A stretch of 64,000 nucleotides of DNA, taken from Pseudonocardia kunmingensis. GTDB taxonomy: Bacteria; Actinomycetota; Actinomycetes; Mycobacteriales; Pseudonocardiaceae. The translations under genes were made by a program, and so were the position numbers. This document shows, piece after piece, positions 1-8,343 of this stretch (its first letter is position 1; the number at the start of each line of letters is the position of its first letter). Location: assembly GCF_006716445.1 (NCBI RefSeq), contig NZ_VFPA01000002.1, positions 1 through 64,000 on the forward strand, given 5' to 3'. The notes beneath the pieces were generated by a model. That model saw nothing but the letters and a program-made list of their open reading frames with translations. It was not told the origin of the DNA and searched no databases.

Positions 1-1209
1 CATCATGCCCAGGGCCATCCCGGTGGCCATGACGACCATGCCGAGGATGAGCTCCCCGCGGGTGATGTCGACGTTGATCCGGGACAGCAGCAGGATCCCG
101 CTCCCGACCAGCGCCAGGCCGATGGCGGCGGGCCACCGGGCGCCGATCTTGTCGTAGAGCAGGCCCGCGAACGGCATGAGCAGCGCCATCGCGACGGCCT
201 GCGGCAGCAGGGTCAGGCCGGTGTTCAACGGCGTCCAGCCCTGCGCGTCCTGCAGGAACGACGGGATGTAGAACAGCACCGCGAACAGGCCGATCGACAT
301 CGCGCTGATCAGCAGGAGCGAGTTGACGTAGGGCCAGTACTTGAACACCCGGATGTCGAGGACGGGGTGTTCGACGTGCAGTTCGACCACGATGAACAGC
401 GCCATGAACACGGCCGCGGCCAGGAACAGCATCACGGTGCGGTAGTCGCTCCAGCCCCAGTGGTCGCCCTCCTCGAGCGCGAGCAGGAGGGAGAACAGGC
501 TGGTGGCGATGCAACCGAACCCGATGTAGTCGAACGGCTTGCTCTTCTCGGCCGGGAACTTCGTCAACCAGATGGCGGCCGCGATCGCGCCGAGGATGCC
601 GACCGGCACGTTGATCAGGAAGATCACGCGCCAGTTCGTGTGCTCCACCAGGTAGCCGCCCAGCGTGGGGCCGATGCCGGGCGCCACGACGATGCCCAGC
701 CCGTACATGCCCATGGCGGCGCCGAGCTTCTCCCTGGGCACGATGCGGAACAGGATCGTCATGCAGGTGACCGGGAGTACGCCGCCGGGGATCGCCTGCA
801 GGATCCGGAACCCGATCAGCCCGCTCAGCCCGGTGGACAGGGCGCACAGGAGCGACGCGATCGTGAAGAGAACGATCAGCGCGACGTAGAGGCGCTTGAG
901 CCCGAACCGCGCGCCCAGCCACGCGCTGGCCGGCACCATGACGCCCTCGGTGAGGCTGTAGGCGGTGCTGATCCACTGGACGCTGTCGATGCTGGCGCCC
1001 AGGTCCCTGCGGATCGAGGGGATCGCGACGTTCACGATGCTGAGGTCCAGGACGGACATGAACATGCCGGTGATCAGCACGGCGAGGGGGAGACCCCACC
1101 CCGTCGCCGCGGGGGCGGGAGGGGGAGGCGGTGCCGCCCGGTGGCGGGGCCGCGGGGGGCGCTCGGCCGTGTCCCCGCGCGGAGGATCACGGTCCAGCGA
1201 CTTGGTCAT
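1..1209 (-). CDS. DHA2-type MFS drug exporter (3' part outside window)
   Basis: This is the N-terminal 403 residues of a major facilitator of the 14-helix EmrB/QacA (DHA2) family, which exports drugs or other small molecules by proton antiport. The ATG is at 1209 and the frame runs open off the window edge. A proline- and arginine-rich cytoplasmic start of about 40 residues precedes the first membrane helix (VLITGMFMSVLDLSIVNVA). The antiporter motif C is visible as GIVVAPGIGPTLGGYL, and many further hydrophobic segments follow. The gene is divergent from a TetR regulator only 110 bp away, the usual layout for a substrate-induced efflux pump, so repression by that TetR is likely. The substrate cannot be read from the sequence. 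Confidence 0.9.
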   Translation of the reverse strand, partial: MTKSLDRDPPRGDTAERPPRPRHRAAPPPPPAPAATGWGLPLAVLITGMFMSVLDLSIVNVAIPSIRRDLGASIDSVQWISTAYSLTEGVMVPASAWLGARFGLKRLYVALIVLFTIASLLCALSTGLSGLIGFRILQAIPGGVLPVTCMTILFRIVPREKLGAAMGMYGLGIVVAPGIGPTLGGYLVEHTNWRVIFLINVPVGILGAIAAAIWLTKFPAEKSKPFDYIGFGCIATSLFSLLLALEEGDHWGWSDYRTVMLFLAAAVFMALFIVVELHVEHPVLDIRVFKYWPYVNSLLLISAMSIGLFAVLFYIPSFLQDAQGWTPLNTGLTLLPQAVAMALLMPFAGLLYDKIGARWPAAIGLALVGSGILLLSRINVDITRGELILGMVVMATGMALGMM

Positions 1210-1298
1210 GAGCTCCCCTTCGACACCGGGCGGCGATGGAGCGCGACGCTGCGCCTGAGGGACCGGGTCCACCGGCTATCCGGGGGGCCCTCCTCGCT

Positions 1299-1311
1299 TT
1301 GTAGATACAAT
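1299..1311. promoter_or_regulatory. Candidate TetR operator and -10 box between exporter and regulator
   Basis: The 12-mer TTGTAGATACAA at 1299-1310 has perfect 5-bp inverted arms (TTGTA and TACAA) with a 2-bp spacer. It is the only symmetric AT-rich site in the 110-bp divergent gap. It overlaps TACAAT (1306-1311), a good actinobacterial -10 box for the regulator gene. Transcription from it would start at about 1318, giving an almost leaderless mRNA for the GTG at 1320. Repressor binding here is an inference from position and symmetry. Confidence 0.45.
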
Positions 1312-1319
1312 CACGCCCC

Positions 1320-2279
1320 GTGTCCGTCCCCGTCGTGAGCCCCCGGCTGCGCAGTGACGCCCGGCGCAACCGGCGACGGTTGCTCGAGGCCGCCCGGGAG
1401 GTCATGCGCGAGCACGGGTTGGAGGCCTCGCTGGGCGAGATCGCGCGCCGGGCCCGCGTGGGAAACGCCACCCTCTACCGGCACTTCCCGACCCGCGAGG
1501 CGCTCTGCGAGGCGGTCTTCGCCGAGTACGGCAGCGATCTCGAGCGGATCCGGGAGCGGGTCCTGCGGGTCCCGGATCCCTGGGACGCGCTGGTGGCCTG
1601 GCTCGAGGAGACCTGCGCCGCCTTCGCCGACGACCGGGCCTTCGCCGACCTGATCACCCACGGGATGCCGCGCTCGCCCGCGCTCAACGAGGTGTGCGTC
1701 CAGGGCATCCGGCTGGCGGAGACCCTGCTCGACCGCGCGCAGCGCGCGGGCGCCGTCCGCTCCGACGTCGAGCTGACCGACGTGCTGGTCGTCGTGTGCT
1801 CCCTGCAGCGGGTGATCCCCGCCGCCGCGGAGGTCGCGCCGGACGCGTGGCGGCGGCACCTGGCCATCGCCCTCGACGGGCTCCGCCCGCGCGCGGGCTC
1901 CCCGCTCCCCGCCGCCGCGATGACCTTCGAGCAGTTCGTCGCGATCGGCGAGCGGTTGCAGGCCGCGCCGCACGGTCCCGTCCACCGCGAGGCCGACCGC
2001 CGACCCGACCGCGCACCCGACCCCGTGCACGGGGTGATCAGCGACGAGCTCTGGGAGCTCATCGAGCCGGAGCTCCCGCCACCCGCGGGGCAGCGGGGAC
2101 GCCCGCGGCGGGATCGCCGCCAGACCCTGGAGGCCATCCTCTGGCGCTACCGGACGGGCTGTTCCTGGCGCGACCTGCCGGCCGAGTTCGGGTCGTGGCA
2201 GACCCAGTGGAAGCGGCATCGTCGCTGGGTGGAGGAGGGTGTCTACCGGCGGGTCCTCGAGCGCCTGGTGGAGAGCTGA
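1320..2279 (+). CDS. TetR-family regulator fused to a transposase-like (DUF4096) domain
   Basis: The N-terminal part is an ordinary TetR repressor. Its DNA-binding helix-turn-helix lies at about residues 20-62 (GEIARRARVGNATLYRHFPT), and the ligand-binding domain runs to about residue 190. The next 50 residues are a polar linker. Residues 239-316 then match the N-terminal domain of IS5-family transposases (DUF4096: SDELWELIEPELPP, then GRPRRDRR, LWRYRTGCSWRDLP and WKRHRRWVEEGVY). No catalytic DDE domain follows; the frame stops at 2277-2279. The tail has the same base composition as the rest and no terminal repeats were seen. It probably represses the divergent exporter. A normal TetR protein is about 190-230 residues, against 319 here. 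The GTG start gives a nearly leaderless message. Confidence 0.88.
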   Translation: MSVPVVSPRLRSDARRNRRRLLEAAREVMREHGLEASLGEIARRARVGNATLYRHFPTREALCEAVFAEYGSDLERIRERVLRVPDPWDALVAWLEETCAAFADDRAFADLITHGMPRSPALNEVCVQGIRLAETLLDRAQRAGAVRSDVELTDVLVVVCSLQRVIPAAAEVAPDAWRRHLAIALDGLRPRAGSPLPAAAMTFEQFVAIGERLQAAPHGPVHREADRRPDRAPDPVHGVISDELWELIEPELPPPAGQRGRPRRDRRQTLEAILWRYRTGCSWRDLPAEFGSWQTQWKRHRRWVEEGVYRRVLERLVES

Positions 2280-2291
2280 GGGGGTTCGGGC

Positions 2292-2909
2292 TCAGGTGGC
2301 GGCGGCGCGCAGCTCGGCGTAGCGTGCCTTGAGCGCGGTGTCCTTGTTGATCGGGTTCTGCGCCTCGTCCGGCTCGACGCCCGCCTCGACGGCGATCCGG
2401 TTCATCCGCCCGATCATGCCGACCATGTGGACGATGCGGGCCTCGTCCGCGTCCACGGGCCGGTGGCCGCCCGCGGCGAGGGCGAGCGTGCGGTCGACCC
2501 AGAGGGCCTCGACGTGCAGCCCGGCCTCCTGCAGGACGCTGCGCAGCCGGTGGCCGAGCTCGCGGGGGCCGAGGTCGCGCCACTCGGCGATCGTGCGGGC
2601 GTCGACCGGGAACAGCCGGTCGTGCTCGCGCAGGTAGATCAGCTCGAGGGCGAAGGCGTGGCCGTAGGCGCAGTAGGTGCAGTTGTTGTGCAGCGAGATG
2701 GCCACCGCGGCGAGATGGGTGCGCAGCGGGCCGAGGACGTGCATGGTGCGCAGCAGCCGCGGCATGTTCACGGCGAACCACAGCACGGCGCGGACCGGAC
2801 CCAGGCGCGCGACGATGTGCGGGATCATCCGAGGGGCGAAACCCCACAGCACCCGGCACATGGACTCCAGCATCCGGGTGACGAGCCCCGCGAGCCCGTC
2901 CTGCGACAT
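2292..2909 (-). CDS. AhpD-like / carboxymuconolactone decarboxylase-family protein
   Basis: A 205-residue protein with the CxxCxxxH signature of the AhpD alkylhydroperoxidase-like fold (NNCTYCAYGHAFAL; Cys77, Cys80, His84). In characterised relatives this pair acts in thiol-dependent peroxide reduction. The ATG at 2909 is preferred over the GTG at 2915 because a GAGGAG ribosome site stands about six bases before it. The gene converges on the TetR gene with a 12-bp gap. The motif and helical context are seen in the sequence. The actual substrate and redox partner are unknown, and no ahpC lies nearby. Confidence 0.75.
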   Translation of the reverse strand: MSQDGLAGLVTRMLESMCRVLWGFAPRMIPHIVARLGPVRAVLWFAVNMPRLLRTMHVLGPLRTHLAAVAISLHNNCTYCAYGHAFALELIYLREHDRLFPVDARTIAEWRDLGPRELGHRLRSVLQEAGLHVEALWVDRTLALAAGGHRPVDADEARIVHMVGMIGRMNRIAVEAGVEPDEAQNPINKDTALKARYAELRAAAT

Positions 2910-3202
2910 CCGCACTCCTCACGATTGGTGACCACGAGATTACCGGGCAGGAGGGCCCGGAGGTAGAGGTCCTCCATGGTCATCCGCCACCGCTGACCTG
3001 CGGTGATCACCGTGGCGGTGCCCGGTCGGGGTCCGGGTCCGCGTCGGCGGGCTCGACGAGTGCGGTCGCGCCTGCGACGAACGGGTGATGAACCGGGTGA
3101 CGCCGGGGGTGCCGCGCCGGGCGGCCTGCGTCGTCGTCGAGCGGCCGGTCGCTATCGTCGGGCCCGCCGCCGCCCAAGGCGCCCGTCGCCCGAGGAGGAG
3201 CC
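2910..3202. promoter_or_regulatory. Divergent intergenic region with a 12-bp palindrome
   Basis: This region of about 290 bp lies between the AhpD-like gene (minus strand) and herA (plus strand). It holds a perfect palindrome, CGGTGATCACCG, at 3001-3012, a possible regulator site for either gene. No convincing coding frame or paired -35/-10 boxes were seen. The plus-strand end carries GGAGGAG (3194-3200), the ribosome site for herA. Confidence 0.3.
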
Positions 3203-3235
3203 CTGTCCGACACAACCGCTCCCGCCGTCGGCCGC

Positions 3236-4966
3236 GTGGTCGGCACGGAGGACTCCACCCCGCTGCAGTTCAGCGTGGCGCTCGCGCCCGAGCAGTACCT
3301 GCAGCTCGACGACGTCGTGGTCACCGTGCGGCCGGTGCCGGGGTTCGGGCCGGTGATGACGGCCGGCGTCGTCACCGAGGTGCGGGCCCGCCACGAGGGC
3401 GCGACGTTTGGCTCGGACGTCTTCCTGATCGCCGACGGCGTGCTGCCCGCGCAGGTGCAGGAGATCGCCGAGATCACGACCACCCGGGTCGAGCCGGAGT
3501 GCTACGTGCCGCCGACGCCCGGCTCGGTCGCCACGCGCGCCACCGGCGAGGAGCGCGCGCGGGCGCTGTACTTCGACCAGATGGACCTGAAGGTGCCGGT
3601 CGGACTGGGCCGCGACGGCGACCCGATCTACGTCAACCTGGAGTTCCTGGACGGCACGCGCGGCGGGCACGTCTCGATCAGTGGGATCTCCGGCGTCGCC
3701 ACGAAGACCAGCTTCGCGCTGTTCCTGCTCTACTCCATCTTCCGCAGCGGGGTGCTCGGGCGCCGGTCGGTGAACGCGAAGGCGCTGGTGTTCAGCGTGA
3801 AGGGCGAGGACCTGCTGTTCCTCGACCACGCCAACACCAGGCTGAACGACGACCTGGTCTCGGCCTACGGGACCGTCGGGCTGCCCGCCGGGCCGTTCCC
3901 GTCGGCCGGGTTCTTCGCGCCGCCGACGCCGGACGACCTGTCCGGGCGCCCGCACGTCACCGGGCGCACCAGCGGCGTCAGCGCCTTCTGGTGGACCCTC
4001 GCGGAGTTCTGCGCCGAGGAGCTGCTGCCCTACGTCTTCGCCGACGCCGAGGACGAGCGCAACCAGTACACGATGGTGATCCACCAGGTCGCCGCGCGGC
4101 TGAAGCGCGAGGCCACGCCGGTGGGGGACGGCGCGATCGCCGTCGCCGGTCAGGTGCTGCGCACCTACGACGACCTGGTGGAGTTCGTGTCCGACCGGCT
4201 CACCGACGAGGACGAGCGCCGCGACTGGGCGGGACCCGTCACCGGCACCGGCACGATCAACGCGTTCCTACGGCGGCTGCGCTCCAGCCTGCGGCCGTTG
4301 CGCTCGATCGTGCGCGGCGACCTCACCGACTCCCCGGGGCGGCGCGTCAGCACCGACGCCCACCAGGTCACCGTCGTCGACCTGCACAACCTCCCCGAGC
4401 GCGCGCAGCGCTTCGTCGTCGGCGTGGTGCTGGCGTCCGAGACCCGCAAGAAGGAGGCCGCCGGGCCGGGAGGGCTGCTGTTCACCATGATCGACGAGCT
4501 GAACAAGTACGCCCCGCGGGAGGGCTCGAGCCCGATCAAGGAGGTCCTGCTCGACATCGCCGAGCGCGGCCGGTCGCTGGGGATCATCCTCATCGGTGCG
4601 CAGCAGACGGCGAGCGAGGTCGAGCGGCGCATCGTCTCCAACTCGTCGGTGAAGGTCGTCGGACGCCTGGACCCGGCCGAGGCCGGGCGCCCGGAGTACG
4701 GCTTCCTCCCGCCGTCGCAGCGCCAGCGGGCGACCCTCGCCAAGCCGGGCACGATGTTCGTCTCGCAGCCGGAGATCCCGGTGCCGCTCGCCGTCGAGTT
4801 CCCGTTCCCGGCCTGGGCCACGAGGCTCTCGGAGTCGGCAGGCCCGCCCGCGTCGGCGGGGAGCCCGAACGGCCCGAACGGTGCGGCGAACGGGCACGCG
4901 CCCCGCGACCCGTTCGCCCGGCTACCGGTGGGCTCGTCCGACGAGGACGACGACGCGCCGTTCTGA
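3236..4966 (+). CDS. herA: HerA-type hexameric DNA translocase ATPase
   Basis: HerA is a ring-shaped ATPase that pumps DNA and partners the NurA nuclease in end resection. The first 85 residues form the HAS-barrel-like domain (GTEDSTPLQF). A P-loop follows at about residues 150-159 (GISGVATKTS), with Walker B at about 414-421 (LLFTMIDE) and the conserved GAQQTASEVERRI region after it. The lengths fit bacterial HerA (about 570 residues). The GTG at 3236 is the first conventional start. A CTG at 3203, just behind GGAGGAG, would add 11 residues and complete the usual GRVVGTED opening, so it may be the real start. NurA, SbcC and SbcD are encoded on the same strand from 7.2 to 12.6 kb, which strongly supports a repair role. 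A FtsK or conjugation role is less likely. Confidence 0.88.
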   Translation: MVGTEDSTPLQFSVALAPEQYLQLDDVVVTVRPVPGFGPVMTAGVVTEVRARHEGATFGSDVFLIADGVLPAQVQEIAEITTTRVEPECYVPPTPGSVATRATGEERARALYFDQMDLKVPVGLGRDGDPIYVNLEFLDGTRGGHVSISGISGVATKTSFALFLLYSIFRSGVLGRRSVNAKALVFSVKGEDLLFLDHANTRLNDDLVSAYGTVGLPAGPFPSAGFFAPPTPDDLSGRPHVTGRTSGVSAFWWTLAEFCAEELLPYVFADAEDERNQYTMVIHQVAARLKREATPVGDGAIAVAGQVLRTYDDLVEFVSDRLTDEDERRDWAGPVTGTGTINAFLRRLRSSLRPLRSIVRGDLTDSPGRRVSTDAHQVTVVDLHNLPERAQRFVVGVVLASETRKKEAAGPGGLLFTMIDELNKYAPREGSSPIKEVLLDIAERGRSLGIILIGAQQTASEVERRIVSNSSVKVVGRLDPAEAGRPEYGFLPPSQRQRATLAKPGTMFVSQPEIPVPLAVEFPFPAWATRLSESAGPPASAGSPNGPNGAANGHAPRDPFARLPVGSSDEDDDAPF

Positions 4967-4972
4967 GGCCCG

Positions 4973-5350
4973 TCAGAGGTTCTCCCACAGGCCGACCGTG
5001 TTGCCCTCGGGGTCGGTGAAGTAGGCGTACGCACCCATCCCGGGGATCTCGGTCCGCGGCCGCACGGTCCGGCCACCGGCGGCCTCGACCTGCTTCAGCG
5101 CCCCGTCGATCGACTCGACGTCCACGGTGAGCACGGGTGCCGGGGTGTCCGCGCTGCGGGGCACCAGACCGCCGTTGATCACCCCGGGGGTGGTCGGCAT
5201 CCGCGTCTGCTCGTCGACCTCGGTGGTGTGGACGGCCGTGTAGTCCATGCCCGGCAGGTCCTCCAGCTGCCAGCCGAACACCGAGCCGTAGAACTCCTTC
5301 GCCCGCCCGACGTCGTCGGCCGGGATCTCGAAATGCACGACGCCCCGCAT
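4973..5350 (-). CDS. VOC-superfamily (glyoxalase-like) protein
   Basis: A 125-residue single-domain protein of the vicinal oxygen chelate fold, with the paired beta-alpha-beta modules of glyoxalase/bleomycin-resistance proteins. It begins MRGVVHFEIPADD and has the typical DDVGRAKEFYGSVFGW start and PEGNTVGLWE end. Such proteins bind a metal and act on or sequester small molecules; the substrate is unknown. It converges on herA with a 6-bp gap and is divergent from the SpoIIE-type phosphatase. It interrupts the HerA to SbcD series but has no evident link to DNA repair. Confidence 0.85.
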   Translation of the reverse strand: MRGVVHFEIPADDVGRAKEFYGSVFGWQLEDLPGMDYTAVHTTEVDEQTRMPTTPGVINGGLVPRSADTPAPVLTVDVESIDGALKQVEAAGGRTVRPRTEIPGMGAYAYFTDPEGNTVGLWENL

Positions 5351-5487
5351 CCTGCGCTCCTTCCGGACTCCGCTGAGGAGGCCGATTTCTACTCCCGATG
5401 CGCCACGCCGACCAGGGGTGTCACCCCTTCACCCCACCAGCCGTTCGTCCAGGAGCGCTCCTGAGGACGGCTGACTAGGCTCCGGCC

Positions 5488-7095
5488 ATGACGGCGGACG
5501 GACCCGTGGGCGACAGGTTGCGCCGCATCGAGGCCGTCACGGACGCCGCGCTCGGCCACCTCGGCGTCGAGGAGCTGCTCGCCGAGCTGCTCGACCGGGT
5601 GCGCGAGCTCCTCGCGGTCGACACCGCAGCCGTGCTCCTGCTGGAAGCGTCGGGGCAGTACCTCGTGGCGACGGCGGCGCGCGGCATCGAGGAGGAGGTG
5701 CGCCAAGGCGTCCGGATCCCGCTCGGCGGCGGTTTCGCCGGCCGGATCGCCGCGCAGAAGCGGCCGGTGACCCTCGAGCACGTCGACCACTCCAACGTCC
5801 TCAACCCGATCCTGCGCGAGAAGGGGATCCGCTCGCTCCTCGGGGTCCCGCTGATGTCCGGCGGGGAGGCGCTCGGCGTCCTGCACGTCGGGAGCCTGTC
5901 GACGCGCCGGTTCACGCAGGAGGAGACGGAGCTGCTCGGCATGGCCGCCGACCGCGTGGCGCTCGCGGTGCGGAGCCGCCAGGTGCAGGTGTCGCGCGCG
6001 GCCGCCGGTGCGCTCCAGCGCAGCCTGCTGCCCGCCGCGTTGCCGGCCGTGCCGGGCCTCGAGATCGCGACCCGCTACGTGCCCGGTGGCGGGGGCGAGG
6101 TCGGCGGCGACTGGTACGACGTCTTCGAGCTCCCCTCCGGAGGCGTCTGCGTCGTCGTCGGGGACGTGGCCGGCCGGGGCCTCGCCGCGGCCGCCACGAT
6201 GGGCCGCTTCCGCGCGGTCCTGCGCGCCCACGCCCTGCAGACCGAGAACCCCGCCGAGCTGCTCCAGCGCCTCGACGTGCACGTCCGGCACTTCGAGGGC
6301 GGCGCGATGGCCACGGTGCTGTGCGTCGTCCTCTCGCCGTCGCACGACCGCGCGGTGGTGTCCACCGCGGGTCACCCGCCGCCGGTGTCCACCTCGCCCG
6401 ACGCGCCGGCCGAGGTCGTGGACCTGCCGCCCGACCTGCCGATCGGCGTCGACGCGGGCCGCGCGCGCCGCAGCACGGAGCTGCCGCTGCCACCCGGCCA
6501 CGGCCTGTTCCTCTACACCGACGGGCTCATCGAGCGGCGCGGCCTCTCGCTCGACGTCGGGCTCGACCGGCTGTGCTGGGCCCTGCGCCCCGGACCCGCG
6601 GACGCGGTGTGCGGCAAGGTGATGTTCGAGCTGCTCGGCGCCGACCGCGCCGCCGACGACGTCGCCGTCCTGATGCTGTCGCGGCTGGTGGCGCACGGGA
6701 CCGAACCGCTCCTCCTGCGCCTGCCCGCGGCACCGGCGGCGCTCGAGCAGGTGCGGTCGGCGGTGCGGCGGTGGCTCTCCGACGTCGGTGCCGCGCCCGG
6801 TCCGGCGCAGGAGGTCGTCGCCGCCGTCGGCGAGGCGAGCGCGCACGTCGTCGAGCACGCGTACGGCCCGGGCGGTGGCGAGCTCGTCGTCCGGCTGGTC
6901 GCCGAACCCGGGGCGATCGTGGCCGTGGTCCGCGACCACGGCAGGCGGCGTGTCCTCCGCGGGCGGCGCGGCGCACTGCTGCGCGAGCTGGTGGACGAGG
7001 TGGTCCTCGAGCGACTGGGGGACGGTACCCGGGTGACGCTGCGGAAGTCCGTGCCCGTTCCTCCCGCGACGAACGGCACGCTCGTCGGTACCTAG
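5488..7095 (+). CDS. GAF - SpoIIE/PP2C phosphatase - HATPase signalling protein
   Basis: A 535-residue soluble regulator with three modules. A GAF sensor spans about residues 25-160. A SpoIIE/RsbU-type PP2C phosphatase spans about 175-395, with the metal-binding motifs GGDWYDV (206-212) and VGDVAGRG and a late ADDVAVLML motif. An RsbW-like HATPase anti-sigma kinase domain spans about 410-520, with EASAHVVEHAYG as the N-box. Proteins of this kind dephosphorylate anti-anti-sigma factors and so control alternative sigma factors. No sigma or anti-anti-sigma gene is in this window. The last residues (TNGTLVGT) and the stop are encoded by the left half of a repeated palindrome (7069-7115), so the C-terminus appears to have been extended or replaced by the repeat. 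Confidence 0.9.
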   Translation: MTADGPVGDRLRRIEAVTDAALGHLGVEELLAELLDRVRELLAVDTAAVLLLEASGQYLVATAARGIEEEVRQGVRIPLGGGFAGRIAAQKRPVTLEHVDHSNVLNPILREKGIRSLLGVPLMSGGEALGVLHVGSLSTRRFTQEETELLGMAADRVALAVRSRQVQVSRAAAGALQRSLLPAALPAVPGLEIATRYVPGGGGEVGGDWYDVFELPSGGVCVVVGDVAGRGLAAAATMGRFRAVLRAHALQTENPAELLQRLDVHVRHFEGGAMATVLCVVLSPSHDRAVVSTAGHPPPVSTSPDAPAEVVDLPPDLPIGVDAGRARRSTELPLPPGHGLFLYTDGLIERRGLSLDVGLDRLCWALRPGPADAVCGKVMFELLGADRAADDVAVLMLSRLVAHGTEPLLLRLPAAPAALEQVRSAVRRWLSDVGAAPGPAQEVVAAVGEASAHVVEHAYGPGGGELVVRLVAEPGAIVAVVRDHGRRRVLRGRRGALLRELVDEVVLERLGDGTRVTLRKSVPVPPATNGTLVGT

Positions 7096-7115
7096 CCGAC
7101 GAGAGTGCCGTTCGT
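7069..7115. repeat. 47-bp palindromic repeat, copy 1
   Basis: Arms ACGAACGGCAC (7069-7079) and GTGCCGTTCGT (7105-7115) enclose a second inverted pair (TCGTCGG and CCGACGA) around a GTACCTAG core. Flanking CTCCCGCG and CGCGGGAG extend the pairing to 7061-7123. The same element recurs at 37686, 43764 and 57277, with a half copy at 44269. Here it carries the stop codon of the phosphatase gene and could act as its terminator. Confidence 0.9.
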
Positions 7116-7185
7116 CGCGGGAGGGGGGCGCTCCACGGCGCGCGTCCCGGATCGTGTCGTGGCCCGTGCCTAGGATTGCCGCCTG

Positions 7186-8343
7186 ATGCGACTGCTGCAC
7201 ACGTCCGACTGGCACGTCGGCAAGACGCTGAAGGGCCGTTCGCGGCTCGACGAGCAGGAGCAGGTGCTCCGCGAGATCGTCGGCATCGCGCGCGAGCACG
7301 AGGTCGACGCCGTGCTCGTGGCGGGCGACCTCTACGACACCGCCGCGCCCTCGGCGCAGGCCCAGCAGCTGGTGGTCCGCACGCTGATGGGGCTGGCCAA
7401 GGGCGGCACGCAGGTCATCGCGATCGCCGGCAACCACGACCACCCCGCCGCGATCGACGCCTACCGCCCGCTCGCCGGGGCCGCGGGCATCACGCTCGTC
7501 GGCACCGTGCGCACGGCCGCGCGGGGCGGCGTCGTCGAGTTCACGGCGCGGTCGACGGGGGAGCGGGCCACCGTGGCCGTGCTGCCGTTCCTGTCCCAGC
7601 GCTACGCCGTGCGCGCCGCCGAGCTCGTCGCCAACACCCCCGCGGAGAACACCGGCGCCTACGACCAGCAGCTGCGCGACATCCTCGGCGCCCTCACCGC
7701 GGGCTTCCGCGACGACGCGGTCAACCTGGTGATGGCCCACCTCACCGTGCTGAACGGGGTGTTCGGCGGCGGCGAGCGCGCGGCGCAGTCGATCTTCGAG
7801 TACGCCGTGCCCGCCACGGTGTTCCCGGTCGAGTCGCACTACGTCGCGCTCGGGCACCTGCACCGCCGCCAGCGCATCGACGCCCCCTGCCCGGTGCACT
7901 ACTGCGGGGCCCCGCTGGCCATCGACTTCGGCGAGCAGGACAACACCTCCGTCGTCTGCCTCGTGGAGGCCTCGCCGGGCACCCCCGCGAAGGTCACCGA
8001 CATCCCCATCACGTCCGGGCGCAGGCTGCGCACGGTCCGCGGCACCGTCGCCGAGCTGGCGGCGCTCGCCGAGCAGGCGGGCGAGGACTTCCTGCGCGTC
8101 TGGGTGCGCGAGCCGGCCCGCGCGGGCCTGCGCGAGGAGGTGGTGGCGCTGCTGCCGAACGCCCTCGAGGTGCGGATCGACCCCGAGTTCGCCGCGCCCG
8201 TCGCCGCGTCCCGCCCGTCCGCAGGGCCCGAGCGCACCCCCTCCGAGCTGTTCCGCGAGTACCTGGGCACCCGCAACGTGGCCGATCCCCGCGTCGAGCA
8301 GCTGTTCGCGCGCCTGCACGACCGCGTGACGGGAGGTGGCTGA
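7186..8343 (+). CDS. sbcD: DNA repair exonuclease SbcD (Mre11 family)
   Basis: This is the nuclease subunit of the SbcCD (Mre11-Rad50) complex, which cuts hairpins and protein-blocked DNA ends and starts end resection. The metallophosphoesterase motifs are clear: HTSDWHVGK (Asp8, His10), VAGDLYD (Asp48), GNHDHP (Asn83, His84), MAHLTV and GHLHRRQ. The length of 385 residues is typical. The ATG at 7186 opens directly into the conserved first strand. The stop overlaps the sbcC start as TGATG, so the two subunits are translationally coupled. Confidence 0.97.
   Translation: MRLLHTSDWHVGKTLKGRSRLDEQEQVLREIVGIAREHEVDAVLVAGDLYDTAAPSAQAQQLVVRTLMGLAKGGTQVIAIAGNHDHPAAIDAYRPLAGAAGITLVGTVRTAARGGVVEFTARSTGERATVAVLPFLSQRYAVRAAELVANTPAENTGAYDQQLRDILGALTAGFRDDAVNLVMAHLTVLNGVFGGGERAAQSIFEYAVPATVFPVESHYVALGHLHRRQRIDAPCPVHYCGAPLAIDFGEQDNTSVVCLVEASPGTPAKVTDIPITSGRRLRTVRGTVAELAALAEQAGEDFLRVWVREPARAGLREEVVALLPNALEVRIDPEFAAPVAASRPSAGPERTPSELFREYLGTRNVADPRVEQLFARLHDRVTGGG

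Noticed and set aside
2058..2279. Remnant of an insertion sequence at the end of the TetR gene
   Set aside because: No inverted terminal repeats, target duplication or catalytic domain could be found, and the frame is continuous with TetR, so it is reported as a fusion rather than a mobile element.
5389..8319. A 976-codon open frame on the minus strand
   Set aside because: It lies opposite the phosphatase and sbcD genes, is built of Arg, Gly, Ala and His runs, has no domain motifs and arises from third-position GC bias.
6321..8342. Extension of the sbcC frame far upstream through sbcD
   Set aside because: The upstream part is low-complexity and overlaps sbcD entirely. The ATG at 8343, coupled to the sbcD stop, opens directly at the conserved ATPase N-terminus.
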